Positions 12,601 to 24,113 of a stretch of DNA of 64,000 nt are shown piece after piece; position 1 is the stretch's first letter, and each line of letters opens with the position of its first letter. Source of the stretch: Ilex aquifolium (lineage: Eukaryota > Streptophyta > Magnoliopsida > Aquifoliales > Aquifoliaceae). Location: NCBI GenBank assembly GCA_951799425.1, contig OX637397.1, positions 12,575,064 through 12,639,063 on the forward strand, written 5' to 3'. The notes beneath the pieces were generated by a model. That model searched no databases. It saw only the letters and a program-made list of their open reading frames with translations, and was not told where the DNA came from. Position numbers and translations under genes: made by a program.

Positions 12601-14310
12601 TTTGGTTTTGAGTCTCTGAGGAAAGGAGCAGGAATGGAACACGAAGGTTCTCTTTCCTCAGAAGGTTCTGGCTCTTGTTCAATCATAGGCTCAGGTTTTT
12701 CCTCAAGTTCAGTCTCAATTGGTTCAGGCTCAAATGATGGGTTGACTGGGATTGACTCAGGTCTTGGCTTTGGAATGAGTATGTCTCTGATGGTCTTGTT
12801 CACATTGCCACTTCTTAGTGTAGTGACAACTTGAGCTTGGTCTTGTGTGTTTCCTATTGTTGAAGGGTTCCCTACATGGAATTGGCCTTGTGGTTGCTTT
12901 GGTTGGGTAGAAAACTTGCCCTTTTCGTGTGTGGTCATGGATTGGGTCAATTTTTGGATGTAGCTTTTAAGATCCTCAAAAGATTGAGTGGTTTGGATTT
13001 TGAAATTAGTGAAAGCTTGTGTGGAATTATTGTTATAGTTCATTTGGCTTTGCATGAATTGATTCAGTGTGTCCTCAAGGCTCATCTTTTGTGGTGGTTG
13101 GTATGGTTGATATGCGGAAGGTCCTTGAGGTGGTGGGTACGAACCTTGTCGTTGGTTCATGGGCATTGGTTGTGTGTTCTTCCAACTGAAGTTCAGGTGG
13201 TTTCGCCACCCTGGATTGTATGTTTCAGAGTATGGGTTGGAGTAAGGCTTGTTGAAGTTGGAAACTGCATGTGTTTGTTCCAACAAGACCTCTTTGAACG
13301 CTGGGATGGTAGGACACTCCCCAGTAGGGTGTCCTGTTAGCGCACAGATTTCACACACTTGTTCTGTGGAAGAGCTAACATCAACTTGATGGACTTTCTT
13401 CATCTCTAAAGCTTCAAGCTTTCGAGACAACGTAGACATTTTTGCTCTCAAGTCATCATCCTCTCTCAAGACATACTTACCTCCTTGGGAAGTAGATGGT
13501 CTGGCTTCTACAGTGGTAGGAAAGGCTGAGTCCCACATATGAGAACTGTCAGATATGGTGTCAAAAAAATTGAATGCCTCCTTCGGACTTTTTCCCATAA
13601 ATTCTCCTTGGGCCATCATTTCGACAAACTGACATAGTCTAGAGGGTAAGGAGTCATAGAAAAATCCTACCAAAGTCCAATTCTCAAAAGCGTGATGTGG
13701 GCAGGATTGGAGCAGATCTCTGAATCTCTCACAACTTTGGTAAAAAGTTTCTCCTTCTTTAACCGCAAAATTCATGATTTGCCTTTTTAGTGCATTTGTG
13801 CGGTGTAGAGGAAAAAACTTTCTAAAAAATTCATTTTGCAATGCCTGCCAGTTAGGTATTGAAAAAGCTTTTAAAGAATTTAGCCATTGTTTAGCTCTAT
13901 CCCTTAAAGAGAAAGAAAATAGTTTCATATTGGCTAGTTCAGAATTGTCTTGAAATGTTCCACACACTTCCTCAAATCTTTTATATGCAGATATGGATTT
14001 TCTACATCCAATTCATGAAACACGGGTAATAACTGCACTGTCCCCGGCTTTACAGTAAAGAGGGGAGCATTTTCAGGAAATATAAAACAGGAGGGGACAC
14101 TGTTTCTTGTGGGATTTAAGTAATCCCGCAAAGTTCGAATGTTAGACACTTCCTCCTCTCTCATAGGGACTTCTCCGTTTCTCTCATTATTTGTCATATT
14201 ACTCTCACAAGAGTCTGCTACTGATCTAGGTGAATTTGGTTCAGGCTGATTCACAGACTCACAAGATTCTGCCGGCAAATTTTGATAGTGAGGAGTGCCC
14301 TCAGTCATAA
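12600..14310 (-). pseudogene. gag part of the Athila-type element
   Basis: This is the first coding part after the primer site. It has an N-terminal leader with an Asn-Pro-Thr-Arg-rich motif usual in Athila gag, a capsid-like retrotransposon gag domain, and a zinc knuckle CEICALTGHPTGEC (CX2CX4HX4C) near 13330-13370. It is followed by a Pro/Glu-rich linker. In a working element gag would form the cytoplasmic particle and bind the genomic RNA. Treated here as a fossil part. Confidence 0.85.
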
Positions 14311-14402
14311 AGAAAACAAAACAAAGCTATTCACAATAAACTAAATAATATATACAAAGATGAAAGTCTTTTTACTTTTTACCTTAAAACACCTTTCACA
14401 GT

Positions 14403-14420
14403 TTCCCGGCAACGGCGCCA
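14403..14420 (-). promoter_or_regulatory. Primer binding site (tRNA-Asp type)
   Basis: On the minus strand this reads TGGCGCCGTTGCCGGG, six bases inside the 5' LTR. It is complementary to the acceptor end of plant tRNA-Asp, the primer used by Athila-lineage retrotransposons. Confidence 0.85.
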
Positions 14421-14426
14421 AAAACT

Positions 14427-16343
14427 TGACTTGATCCGAAATGTGTACACCCAAGTGCAGGCGGTCAAGTTGTAGCAATAATCCGGTTTGAGTCCGGAGT
14501 CGAATCCACAGTGAACTCTTGTTGGTATTTTTGAGATAAGCAGTGGTGGAGACCTATTGATTGTAACCCTTGAAATTTGTTGTGAAGTGTGAGATTTCCT
14601 GGACAAAATATAAGATTCTTTCCAAGAGAATTTTCTTAACAAACCATGAGATAAGCTCTTATGAAAGAGAGTCACTCTTTAGTTCAAGGATCTGGACATG
14701 TAGTTAATTATCCAATTTGTTATAATTGTGCTTGGTAACTCAATTAACTCCCGTGTCAACAACAAGTTAATCGGAAGATAAAGATGGACTGTGAGAATTA
14801 AGAACATGATTCCGATGTCTTTCTAGAAGTTTACAAGAATTGTATGTGCCGAGACTTAACCCGTCTACAAACAAGCAAGTGTTTCTATAAGACATCCAAC
14901 CATGACATTAATAATCCATTCTTTAAGTAAAGCATAATAATGGGGAGGATTGAAGGGTAGTCATAAAGATCTAGCCGAGCTACGTGCCTTGAACTGATGA
15001 GTCTTTCTATGCAAGAGTCATCCGTGTCATAGAAAGAGCCCACGGTTATACAAAGTACCTTAGCTTTGCTAGATGCAATCAATCATCCAATAATCAAGGA
15101 GAAATAAACGTTAAGCATAAGAACAATAATTTATACATGCCCTTCTCCTATTACTAAAGAGTGAATGAGAAATTACTCACTCTTCATGACTTTGGTAAAG
15201 CTAGAAAAATGAGTGATTCTCATCCCTCCAAGTAGAGGACTTACAAAATGAAATAACAATAAACAAGGAGCCAATATTTAACAAAGAATGAGTGAATCAC
15301 ATTCCACCCTTCACGGCTTTGGTAAAGCTCTAGAAAAGTGGAAGAGTTTCACTCCTCTAAGAAAGAAAGAAACTCAAGCAATGGAAGTGAAGTACATAAA
15401 CAATAAAAGTAGAAGAAAGCTAGTCACAATTGGAGGGTGGCTTCCTTAACCAAGAAATGGAGGGTTGCTTCCTCAACCAAAAGATGAACTAACTCCCTTC
15501 TATGCATGGAAGTGAAAGCATAAGCATAAAACTACTTTTATAACAAGCTAAGAGATGTTGGACTAAAGCCAAACTAATCTCTAAAATAACTACTTCATAC
15601 AAGGAAATGTAAGCTAAATCTACAATATGAGTGGGAGTTTAAGCCTCCATCAAGCTCCCTACTTGGTTCATTTTGTTCTCTAACAATGGGAGTATTTATA
15701 GGCAAGAGGAGGAGACAAGAGGGGGTGAAGGAATAGTGTATGCCACCCAAGTCCAAGTGAAAACCCAACTATTCTACAGCCAGTCTATGGAGAACGTTCG
15801 AACGTGAGTTGGCGTTCGAACGTTCTCTCTGTTTTTGCCTTATGGTCGTTCGAACGTTGTCAGCCGTTCGAACTTTTCTTCTGTCTTTGCATTATGGGCG
15901 TTCGAACGCCAGATGTGCTCTGATCCTCTCACTCGAGTAGTCTGTGGTCTTCTGTGAAGTTCAGTTCCACACTCTATGCAGTAGTCTGGTCCTCAATCAA
16001 CTCAAGTGCACATTCGAACTTGAGTTGGTGTTCGAACGTGACACTCATGTGCCTCAGAGCTTCAGAGTCTTATTTCCTAGCTGCAACACGCCTTCTCTCA
16101 GCAGTCATGTCTGCTACAGTTCAATGTGGACGTTCGAACGTGAGTTGGCGTTCGAACGTTCTGGCTGTGCTCCAAGCTTCTCCAATTTTGTGCCCTATTG
16201 TGCTGGTGTTACATTCAAGTGTGATACTTGTTGTTCTTGAGTCCTTGTTCAGTTTAGGGCCTGAAATGACATCACTTAAACTCCATCAAAGTACAATTAG
16301 TCTTAAAACGACATAGTAAAATGCTAATTTTAAGTGCTAATCA
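14427..16343 (-). repeat. 5' LTR of the Athila-type element
   Basis: This repeat of 1917 bp is the upstream LTR in element orientation. It begins TGATTAGCAC (minus strand) and ends ATCAAGTCA. It pairs with 2151-4087. The part near 15790-16165 holds many copies of the palindrome CGTTCGAACG, as in the other LTR. It borders the primer binding site at its inner edge and a FAR1-type gene fragment at its outer edge. Confidence 0.9.
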
Positions 16344-16934
16344 GTATTCCAACACTGCGAAGTGTTGTTGCTTGTTGTATGTCTGGGCTTTTCACACGAC
16401 GGTGGGACCGAAGGAACGACACTCCACTCGGTGGAACCAACGGATGATTATGATCATTCACGAACTCCTTTACTACCCAAGTTTTCGACTTTCTGTCATA
16501 CTTAACGCCGAATACTGCCAAACAACCAACTCGAGTTATTCCCCTTGGTTCTCGTTCCCTATCATCTCAGTCTAAGTATTTTGCAGCTCGAAACCCTTGT
16601 CACGAACATACCCACTTCCTTGAAACCGAGACGTGGTTTTTTTCATATTTTAAGTCATCTTTCCTGACACTGAAACCTACAAACTTAGTGTATGTGTTAT
16701 AAAAATTACTCGCTTCATCTTCCAAGTTAAACTTCATCTGAAGGACTTCTTCAACCGAGAAGTCTTGTAAAATTTTTTCCATTTCGAGGGGTTGCGAAGT
16801 AGCCGAAGTTGATTTACCGTGACGATACCCATATTCACCATTACATGTGCCAAACTCATAAATTCACTATCATCAGGTGCTTCATTCAAGTCTATAACGA
16901 CATGCTTTCCTTTCTCAAAGCTATTACGAGCCAT
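16344..16934 (-). pseudogene. FAR1/FRS-type DNA-binding domain gene, 5' part, interrupted
   Basis: The minus strand encodes the N-terminal part of a FAR1-related protein. From a Met at 16934 come an acidic leader (KGKHVVIDLNEAPDD), then MKFNLEDEASNFYNTYTKF, SVSRKWVCS, GFRAAKYLD, TRVGCLAVFGVKYD, EFVNDHNHPLVPP and LRSHRRVK. This is the FAR1 zinc-finger-like domain that binds DNA in FHY3/FAR1 transcription factors and in Mutator-like transposases. The frame shifts between the leader and the domain (around 16780), and a TGA lies at 16567-16569. The Athila-type LTR begins right after the VGI codons at 16344. I do not find the missing MULE-transposase and SWIM parts left of the retroelement at 2150, so the far side was lost or rearranged. 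Confidence 0.75.
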
Positions 16935-17945
16935 TGTCTGCGTGAAACCTAAAATATATATTTTTTATTATCATTATTATATTTTTTTGCAAAAATTGAA
17001 AATTATGGGTTACAATAATGAGGAAAAATTGTCGTTGCACATACCTTAAAAAATAATTGAATTACTGTAACGGAAACATAATCTAACATTATTCTAATGT
17101 ATTCAAAATAAATGTCATTCAAAATAGTGGGTATCATGTATGACATACCTGTGGAATTTCCTCTCCTCTCATGCAGTTGTATATATTGAAGCAAGGAAGT
17201 GTTGATGGAGTTGGTGTATGGTGTTTCAATTACATCCAGTTACTACAAAGCAAGTTCAAATGGCCAAGCTAGAATTAGGTGAGGTCCATTAAATTCAGGC
17301 TGGGATTTGGTGGGAAGCTTTTATTGATATACAATAAATTACAATCAAAGTAGTATGCCCTGTCATCAGATTTGTAAACTATTTACCACAATTGAGTTCA
17401 AATACACTCATAAAAGCTGTAAATCCTATGATTGTCATTAATTACAATTTATATATAATTTTTTTTTTGGTGGTATGCACAAAAAAAAAAGAAAAAAAAA
17501 ATTCTTCATAAAATGTTAATAGTAATTATTAATTTATTAAATGGGAAGGCGAGTATTAAATGGGTTGACAGGACTCACTCGCAAAATTCACCGCTTATTA
17601 AACGTGTCTAACGGGTTAACCCGTTTAGCACCCGAACTCGTTAGGATCTCATATGAAAACATGCTACAAATTTCCTGTCGATTTTTGTCGTTTAATCGTG
17701 TCGTACATGTGTTGCACATTCTAGTACGTCCGTTAACAAATTAGCTTTAATATATATTTACCCATTGGATTAGTTCGCACTTAATTTTGTTACGGTTCCA
17801 ATTTTGTTTCATTTTTTATTCAAATAGTCTGATTAATTTAGTACCAATTCTTTTTTTTTTTTTTGGATAAATTAAATTGTCTTGTGTAAATTTATGACCC
17901 TATTTATGAAATTTAAAAAAAAAAACACCCTAAATAATCTCATAT
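16935..17945. other. AT-rich spacer with a degenerate terminal-repeat-like segment
   Basis: No gene is visible. At about 17541-17720 sequence such as TTAACGGGTTAACCCG and CGTTTAATCGTGTCGTACATG resembles 536-700 (GGGTTCACTCGTTTACTAAAC, GTTAACGGGTCGTGTCATATT). Both may be remains of one dispersed MITE family. Homopolymer runs occur at 17461-17495 and 17848-17866. Confidence 0.4.
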
Positions 17946-18019
17946 TCAAAATTCAAATAAAATATAAAATACCGGCCATTTGCCCACCCAATTCCCCCAA
18001 TCGTTAACCTCCCTTCCCC

Positions 18020-18268
18020 CCCCCCCCAAAAGTGAGTGAATAACATCTCTCTCTTTAGAGATAGAACCGAAATTGGAGAATCCATTCTCTTCTCTATATC
18101 TCTCTCTTAGAACCGATATATTGGAACTCATCTGAGGCTCTATCTCTCTCTCTTCTTCATTCGCATCTCACCATCTATCTCCGATCTCAGCCCAATCAGC
18201 CACGAGCGACGACCACAACGCCACCAGCCAATCCCCATTACGACACCACTGGAGCCACCAACGAGGTA
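18020..18268 (+). promoter_or_regulatory. Possible 5' leader exon of a plus-strand gene
   Basis: This is a CT-rich, promoter-proximal-looking stretch with many CTCTCTCT runs followed by a GC-richer segment (about 18165-18266). It ends in AACGAG followed by GTAATTTTTG, a plausible splice donor. Plant first non-coding exons often look like this. The next plausible coding exon on this strand is at 24114, past a solo LTR, so the link to the Ulp1-family gene is inference only. Confidence 0.3.
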
Positions 18269-20620
18269 ATTTTTGTCTCCTCTCTTTGTTTCTCTTACTC
18301 TTACCCCACCAATGTGTTTTCGTCTGCCTCCCTGCCTCTATCTGCTTCTCAGCCCCACTCCATTAACTCCACCCCTACCGTATGCTACCACCCCAGATCC
18401 CCACCACACAGACCCCATAGAGAACGAACATTATTTCCCCATACTCTTAATCTCTCATATAATAGCATTATCTATGTGGACCTACAAACTATTCGATCAA
18501 ATGCCCCAATGGTTCACCTTCACTTGGATTGCTTTGTTGCACACCCAGATTGCTTTAATTTTTGAATTATTTTTCAGGCGGTGTTGGATTTATTCTGCCA
18601 CTCTATCGCTAATTTAATGGGTTTGCATTTTCATTGGCTTTTTCGCATGAAGTTGTTTGCTAAAATGCTTTATGTTTGCATATTTTTTAATTTCATTCAT
18701 TGACTGCAATTGTTCATTTATTTAATTGTTGGTTTGTTTTGTGGACTATGTTGGATGAGTTTTGTGTTTTTTCAAGTGCTAAATAGACGAGTTTTATGGA
18801 GAATTTAATTATTGGTTTGAGCATTTGAGCCTTAACTTCAACTCTGAATATCATGTTTTATATTATAGATTTAATTATTGGTTTGACCATTTGAGCTTTA
18901 TCTTCAACTCAGCATTTTGTGCACTAATTTTTATCAATCCAATTTGTCTTTGCTTCGTTACAATGCTTTTCGAAAAAGAAATCCTGATTTTTATCAACCC
19001 AATTTATCCATCCAATTCTAATTTTGTTGTACATGTGCTTTCCGAAAAGAAATTTGGTTCATGTGGTGTTTTTTGCTTTGCTCCTATTTTATTTTTTCCA
19101 TCTTTTTATAAGTTCCTTTTTTTTGTTGTTGTCAAGGTCGTGTGCACAAGTTACAATTGATGCAATTTGTGGATTACCACTATAGGAAACAGTCACCCAC
19201 CATTAGTTACATTTTGTAAGTCCACTGAATTACTGGGTTTGGAGTTTGATTTCATTAATGTAATAATTTTGGGTTCTAAATTTTGAGAATTGTATGGTAA
19301 GCTTTTTGATGGCAGTATGGTGCTAAAAAGAAGATTCACATAAAAAACAGTAGAAGAGTTTTTGTAGTCACTTCCACAATCTTACTGTTTTAAGTTTCTT
19401 TGGGTTTTTCTTCGATCTCTTCGATGATTGTGGTGAGGACATTGAAAAAAGAGATCTGTAAATATCTCTATTTATCACATAGGTGCTTCATGTTACATGG
19501 GTGCATTAAGTAGAGTTGAAAACTTTCTTGATTGTTAAGATTCTTATTTTTTTGTTTTTTTTCTTGGAGAATAATTTTTTTTAATTAGGTGTCAATTTGA
19601 AGGTATACATTGAAACAAGTTAATTGATACGTTGAAGGTAATTGATAATCCTACTTTGTCATTAATTCATTTGTATGTTGTTATGGAATTCATTTATGTT
19701 GTGGTTATTAATTGATAAATGATTTGGTTTAGTGGTGAGTTCTACTTATGTTGTGAGTCTTATTTGGTCCTTTGGAATTATGTATAAAGGTTTAAACTTT
19801 TTTATGGTACTAATTTTAGAGGAAGTTATGTCCAAAATTTATTTGGGATACTATCTAAACATTGCCACCCATTCAGATATCGAGGTTGGGTACTATTGTA
19901 TTTCTTAAAAGTGGTTTTTGTTTGCTATCATATGTTGGCTATCTTTTAGAAACATAGTGGTGGTGATGTCTTCCATGCAATGCTGCTGGGGAAATTTTTT
20001 TCCTTAATTATTTGGGACTCTTGAAGATATTGTTGAGTTTTATTATCAGACATAAATGGAGTATCTATTTCTCCACCAATATATTTGTGGTTTCCATGCA
20101 TTCATAAAACCATGTTCACAATGCGGGCGTGTTATGCAGTTTAGACTTTCAACTTATTGCGTATCCATATTCATGCTTTGATTTTTTCGTGTCCATGATT
20201 AATTCTCAAATTTTTTGAATTACATAGTTACTTCAGGCACGAGTTATTGCCTTTTTTTTTAGTGTCCACGATCAATGCTCGAATTTTTTGAATCGCCTAG
20301 TGCCTTCAGGCACAGGTTATCACTAGTCATAGTATATATTTATGCCATCAAGAACGTCTATTATAGCATGCTTTCAACCTCTTCAAAATTTAATCTTGTT
20401 TATGATGGTGATTCTTGATTATTCCAGATAAAATCTTGAGTGATATAGATCAAAATTTAATTTGTCCATTGTTAGTACAAAATTTAATCTGTTTTCCTTA
20501 ATGTGATATAGATCCTTTATGAATAATATGTAGATATGTCTTTTTTGGAGTGTTTAGTCATTTAGTGAGAGGCAGGAATGGATAGTTACTGACCAACTCC
20601 GTTACATCATGGATTGCATT
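18269..20620. other. Non-coding T-rich region, possibly intronic
   Basis: T-rich plus strand with short spurious ORFs and no domain-like content. It would be the first part of a long leader intron if the proposed leader exon is real. A local duplication occurs at about 20180-20320 (TGTCCATGATTAATTCTCAA and TGTCCACGATCAATGCTCGA, each followed by TTTTTTGAAT and a GGCAC-GTTAT motif about 110 bp apart). Confidence 0.45.
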
Positions 20621-23600
20621 TGTAAAACCCGGGAAAATTTGAACTTTTTCTGAAAAAGGGCAAAATGGTAATTCTCCACCCTTATGCATATTTGAAATAA
20701 TCATGTTCTAGACCTCGGATGAGGAAACGGAGTGCGCCATTGGATTCGCAACGCGAAATCTAGTAATCACTAGAAATTTCGTCGAATTCCGAGATAGTCG
20801 GATTTTTGCACGTCGTTCGAGGCGACTGCGTGGCGAATGTAATTTTAAAGGTCCCCAATAATGGATTTTATAAAATTTCCTTATAATTGGATTAAATTTC
20901 CAATAAAATTAATTTGAAGTTAATCCGAGATATAATGAATCGTTTCGGAACGAAAAACAGACCCGGAAGTCGAAAATATGCGGTGCGATGTGGACCGCAC
21001 ATTTTTGCCTATAAATATCGGTAAAAATCTGATTTTCTTCATACTTTTTGAGCTGAAAACCAGTGAGAAAACGTGGGTGAGGAGGAGAGAAAAAAAGTGA
21101 GAAATCCAAACTTGTTTCTCCGATTCCGGGAGTTCCATCCGTCGGAATTCGTCGATTCAAAAGGCAAAGTTTATCTACGCGACGAGGGCTACGCGTGGGT
21201 ACCAAAAACAACAAGTTTCACCGAAGGTGAATGGGTGGGGGTGTACGAAAAACAAGATTCGAGTTGTATTTCTTTGCTCGGATTCCGTCGAGCTAGAAGG
21301 GAGAAGTGATCACGTCGACGAGGGCTACGCGTGGGTACCAAAAATGAAGATTTTCACCGAAGGTGAAAAATCGGGATTTGGAAAAATCAAGCTTCGAGTT
21401 GGGTTTTCGGGTCTTGGGAGCTTCCTACGGGATTCTCACGCTACAAGAGGTAGGGGTTCTCCTACTTGGGTTGATTTCTTACCTAGAAATGTCTATGATA
21501 AATGGGCTGGATATATATATATATATATATATTGACCTATGTATACATATATTTATATGTATATGGTTATGGAATAATGAAGATGGTGGGTAGGTTGTTA
21601 GAAAATTACACTTGCCTATTGGTGGAATTTAGGTAAAATAATTTTATCCTAAATTGGTATGTAGAAATTGCCTATTGGAATTTCTTGAATTATGTGGAAA
21701 TTGGGCATGATATGTGTTACCATGTTGTTTGCCTTGAAGGTGTTTGACAAAATACCTAAATGGATTGAAATTGTGAATGTCAGATATATATTTTGATATA
21801 TCAATTGTTGTGATGAAGTATGGAATTTATACGTTTATAATGTAAATTGCCATGGAATGGAATTGATTATGTTAATTTAGTCCATATGGCATGCATTACA
21901 TATGTGACATAATTTTATTGCAATGATACATCGCATTGCATATGCATGGGGAATTCACATCATGAGTGGTGTGTGTGTGTGCATGGTTGTTGTTAATACC
22001 ATATGTTGGAATGTGGTAGAGACAGTTCATATGGCATTCATTACATATGAACCTTGCATGAGAGAAGCAATGGGTCATTACATTGCATATGTACGGGAAC
22101 ATCACATACATGGACATTGTGTCATAATGATGTTGTGCATGGGTGTTTGTACCACAAGCTATGTGGTATTATGGGAGTCTAATATGGAGATAAATTGCTC
22201 ATTGGCATTCATGACATATTGGGCATAAGGTGATGTCACATTCATGGGAAACTTGCATGAGTGTGGGGGGGGTAGTTGCATATATCAATCATCATGCTTG
22301 GTGGTTGGTGGATGGGCTCGGGAAAGTTGGATTGATTATTCAACTGAGTCGCATGGTTGCATGAAAAAGAAGAAAAAGATTGGGTCGGGGTTAGCAAGAA
22401 GGGGCAAGACGACCTCTCGGGTGCAAGGCCCGGTGTTTCGGATACGCACTTCCGTTGGTATAAGAGCCCATAAAGTGTGTCGGTGTACGCGGAACCGTTG
22501 GTGGAAGTCCATGAATTCCGTGTCGGTTGGGTGCCGTTGGTGTAAGTCCATAAACGCCCACCCCAAAGAAAGACCCGGAGATTTTCTTAAATTAGTTATT
22601 GGGTGAGTAATACAAATGGCGGGGGCTTGAGAAGTCCGGTTTTTATACTCATGGCATTGCATGGGGGAAAGGAGCCGGGAAGGGCTCGGGGTGAGTGCAT
22701 AAATGAGTCACATCTCATTTCATGATACATCAAACACGTTGGCATTAGCATTGTGTTGTCGAGCCGGGAAGGGCTCGGGGTGAGTGCATAAATGAGTCAC
22801 ATCTCATTTCATGATACATCAAACACGTTGGCATTAGCATTGTGTTGAGGAGCCAGGGAGGGCTCGGGTTGAGTACATGAGTCTCATCTCATTTCATGGG
22901 GCTTAGGTAGCCCGGTTTAACATACATGACATTGACATGTAAAGGGAGTCAGAGTGGACTCGGGTTGAGTGCACATGGGTGGGTCTCACCTCATTCATGG
23001 CATGACATTATAGCATTATATCATTTAATTGTATATTATTTGATGGAATGATTACGGATTTATGGATGTTGCATGTGAACATTTCATATGCATATAGGTT
23101 GAGGAGTAGCCTCTGTAGGAAATACTCTACTGGGCGTTGGCTCACCCTATACGGGAACACATTTCAGGTGGGAGAGATACACCGGCGGATGGCTCCATTT
23201 TGGACCCTCATGCTTGAAGAAAGCCGCATGTGGCTTTACTTAATGTTTTGTGTAATTACATGTTAGAAACTATATTTTGGGGCATGTAATGCGTAAAATA
23301 ATTGTAATAGAACTTATAAAGACTATTGTTAGATTAGCCTTTCATGTTTTGATTTAAGTATGGTTAATTGGACTCAGTGTGGCCAATGTTTACTTATACA
23401 TGGACCCGGTGCGGCCATTGCTTTATATTTGACCTCGGATGGGTCTGGTAATTGTGTATTGCACAGGTTGGGTATTGGGTAGAGCTCCCCATACATAGGA
23501 GACTCTGCCCAAATTTCGTTAAGTTATGGACCCTGGTAAATGGGGCATAACAGTGTGATATCGAGATATTAGGTATCTACAGGTATTCCGCGGATTGATG

Positions 23601-23636
23601 GGTAATCAACGGACCCCCGGATTTTGGGGTGTCACA
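20621..23636 (+). mobile_element. Solo LTR, about 3.0 kb, probable Ty3/gypsy (fossil)
   Basis: The segment starts TGTAAAACCCGGG and ends GGGGTGTCACA and is flanked by a perfect 5-bp target duplication GCATT (20616-20620 and 23637-23641). This proves a single insertion event. A TATA-like CCTATAAATATC lies near 21008. There is no interior coding region or second LTR, so it is a solo LTR left by recombination. A second member of the same family is at 31203-33685. Length and termini fit large gypsy LTRs such as the Tekay/Del type, but without an interior the lineage is not proven. It contains an 89-bp tandem repeat near 22672-22850. Confidence 0.85.
22672..22960. repeat. 89-bp tandem repeat inside the solo LTR
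   Basis: Two almost identical 89-bp units start at 22672 and 22761 (GAGCCGGGAAGGGCTCGGGG...). Degenerate starts follow at about 22849 (GAGCCAGGGAGGGCTCGGG) and 22947. The other LTR of the family has only one such unit, near 32850, so the expansion belongs to this copy or its parent. Confidence 0.75.
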
Positions 23637-23641
23637 GCATT

Positions 23642-24113
23642 ATTCTTTCTTTGTTTGATTTTGTGCATAATTTTGTTTATGGGATTTTACGTTTTGAATT
23701 GAGCTGTTATCGGGTTTTCGAAATTCAATTTTCACAAAGACAGTAATTAAATTTTTTTTGCCCGTAATTCATGATTATTGCATTGAGTGGATGTTCATTT
23801 TTTTAGGCATTGAGTGGATGTTCATTAGTACACTATCCTTTAGATGTTGAATGTACCCGTATCGTGAACAGGAATCTTCTTATATTAGGTCTCATTTACC
23901 ACTTTCCGTGATGTCCTGTGATAGTTTGCTTGTTATGTACATTCCATTTATAATCAAATCTAATCCAGTAAATGGTGTTTTGTAGGTACCAGTGATTCAT
24001 CTTAGAAGGCCTTTTGTGGATAATAGTATTTACATCTTAAGCAAACACAATGTAAAGAAATTTGAACTACTATTACATTATTTTATATGTTTTATTTTCA
24101 AAGTTTTAATTAA
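23642..24113. other. Non-coding sequence before the Ulp1-family gene
   Basis: Short duplicated phrase ATTGAGTGGATGTTCATT at 23783 and 23808. No coding signal. It leads into the candidate first coding exon at 24114. Confidence 0.4.

Larger units (their letters stand above)
2151..16343 (-). mobile_element. Athila-type Ty3/gypsy LTR retrotransposon (fossil)
   Basis: Two direct repeats of about 1.9 kb (2151-4087 and 14427-16343) begin TG and end CA and enclose a 10.3-kb interior read on the minus strand. Next to the right repeat is a primer site matching the 3' end of tRNA-Asp, usual for Athila. A purine-rich tract lies next to the left repeat. The interior holds gag with a CCHC knuckle, protease, RT, RNase H and integrase in gypsy order, then two further reading frames before the 3' LTR. 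The structure is complete but the gag-pol region is broken in several places, so it is a non-functional copy. By eye, LTR identity over the first 325 bp is about 95 percent, suggesting an age of a few million years, depending on the rate assumed. The 5-bp flanks (gtcat / gtatt) are not a perfect match. Confidence 0.9.

Noticed and set aside
18273-18617. 114-codon ORF after the possible leader exon
   Set aside because: Pyrimidine-rich translation without a domain, probably intronic.
20909-22662. ORFs inside the first solo LTR
   Set aside because: Not conserved as frames in the second solo LTR of the same family; treated as non-coding LTR sequence.
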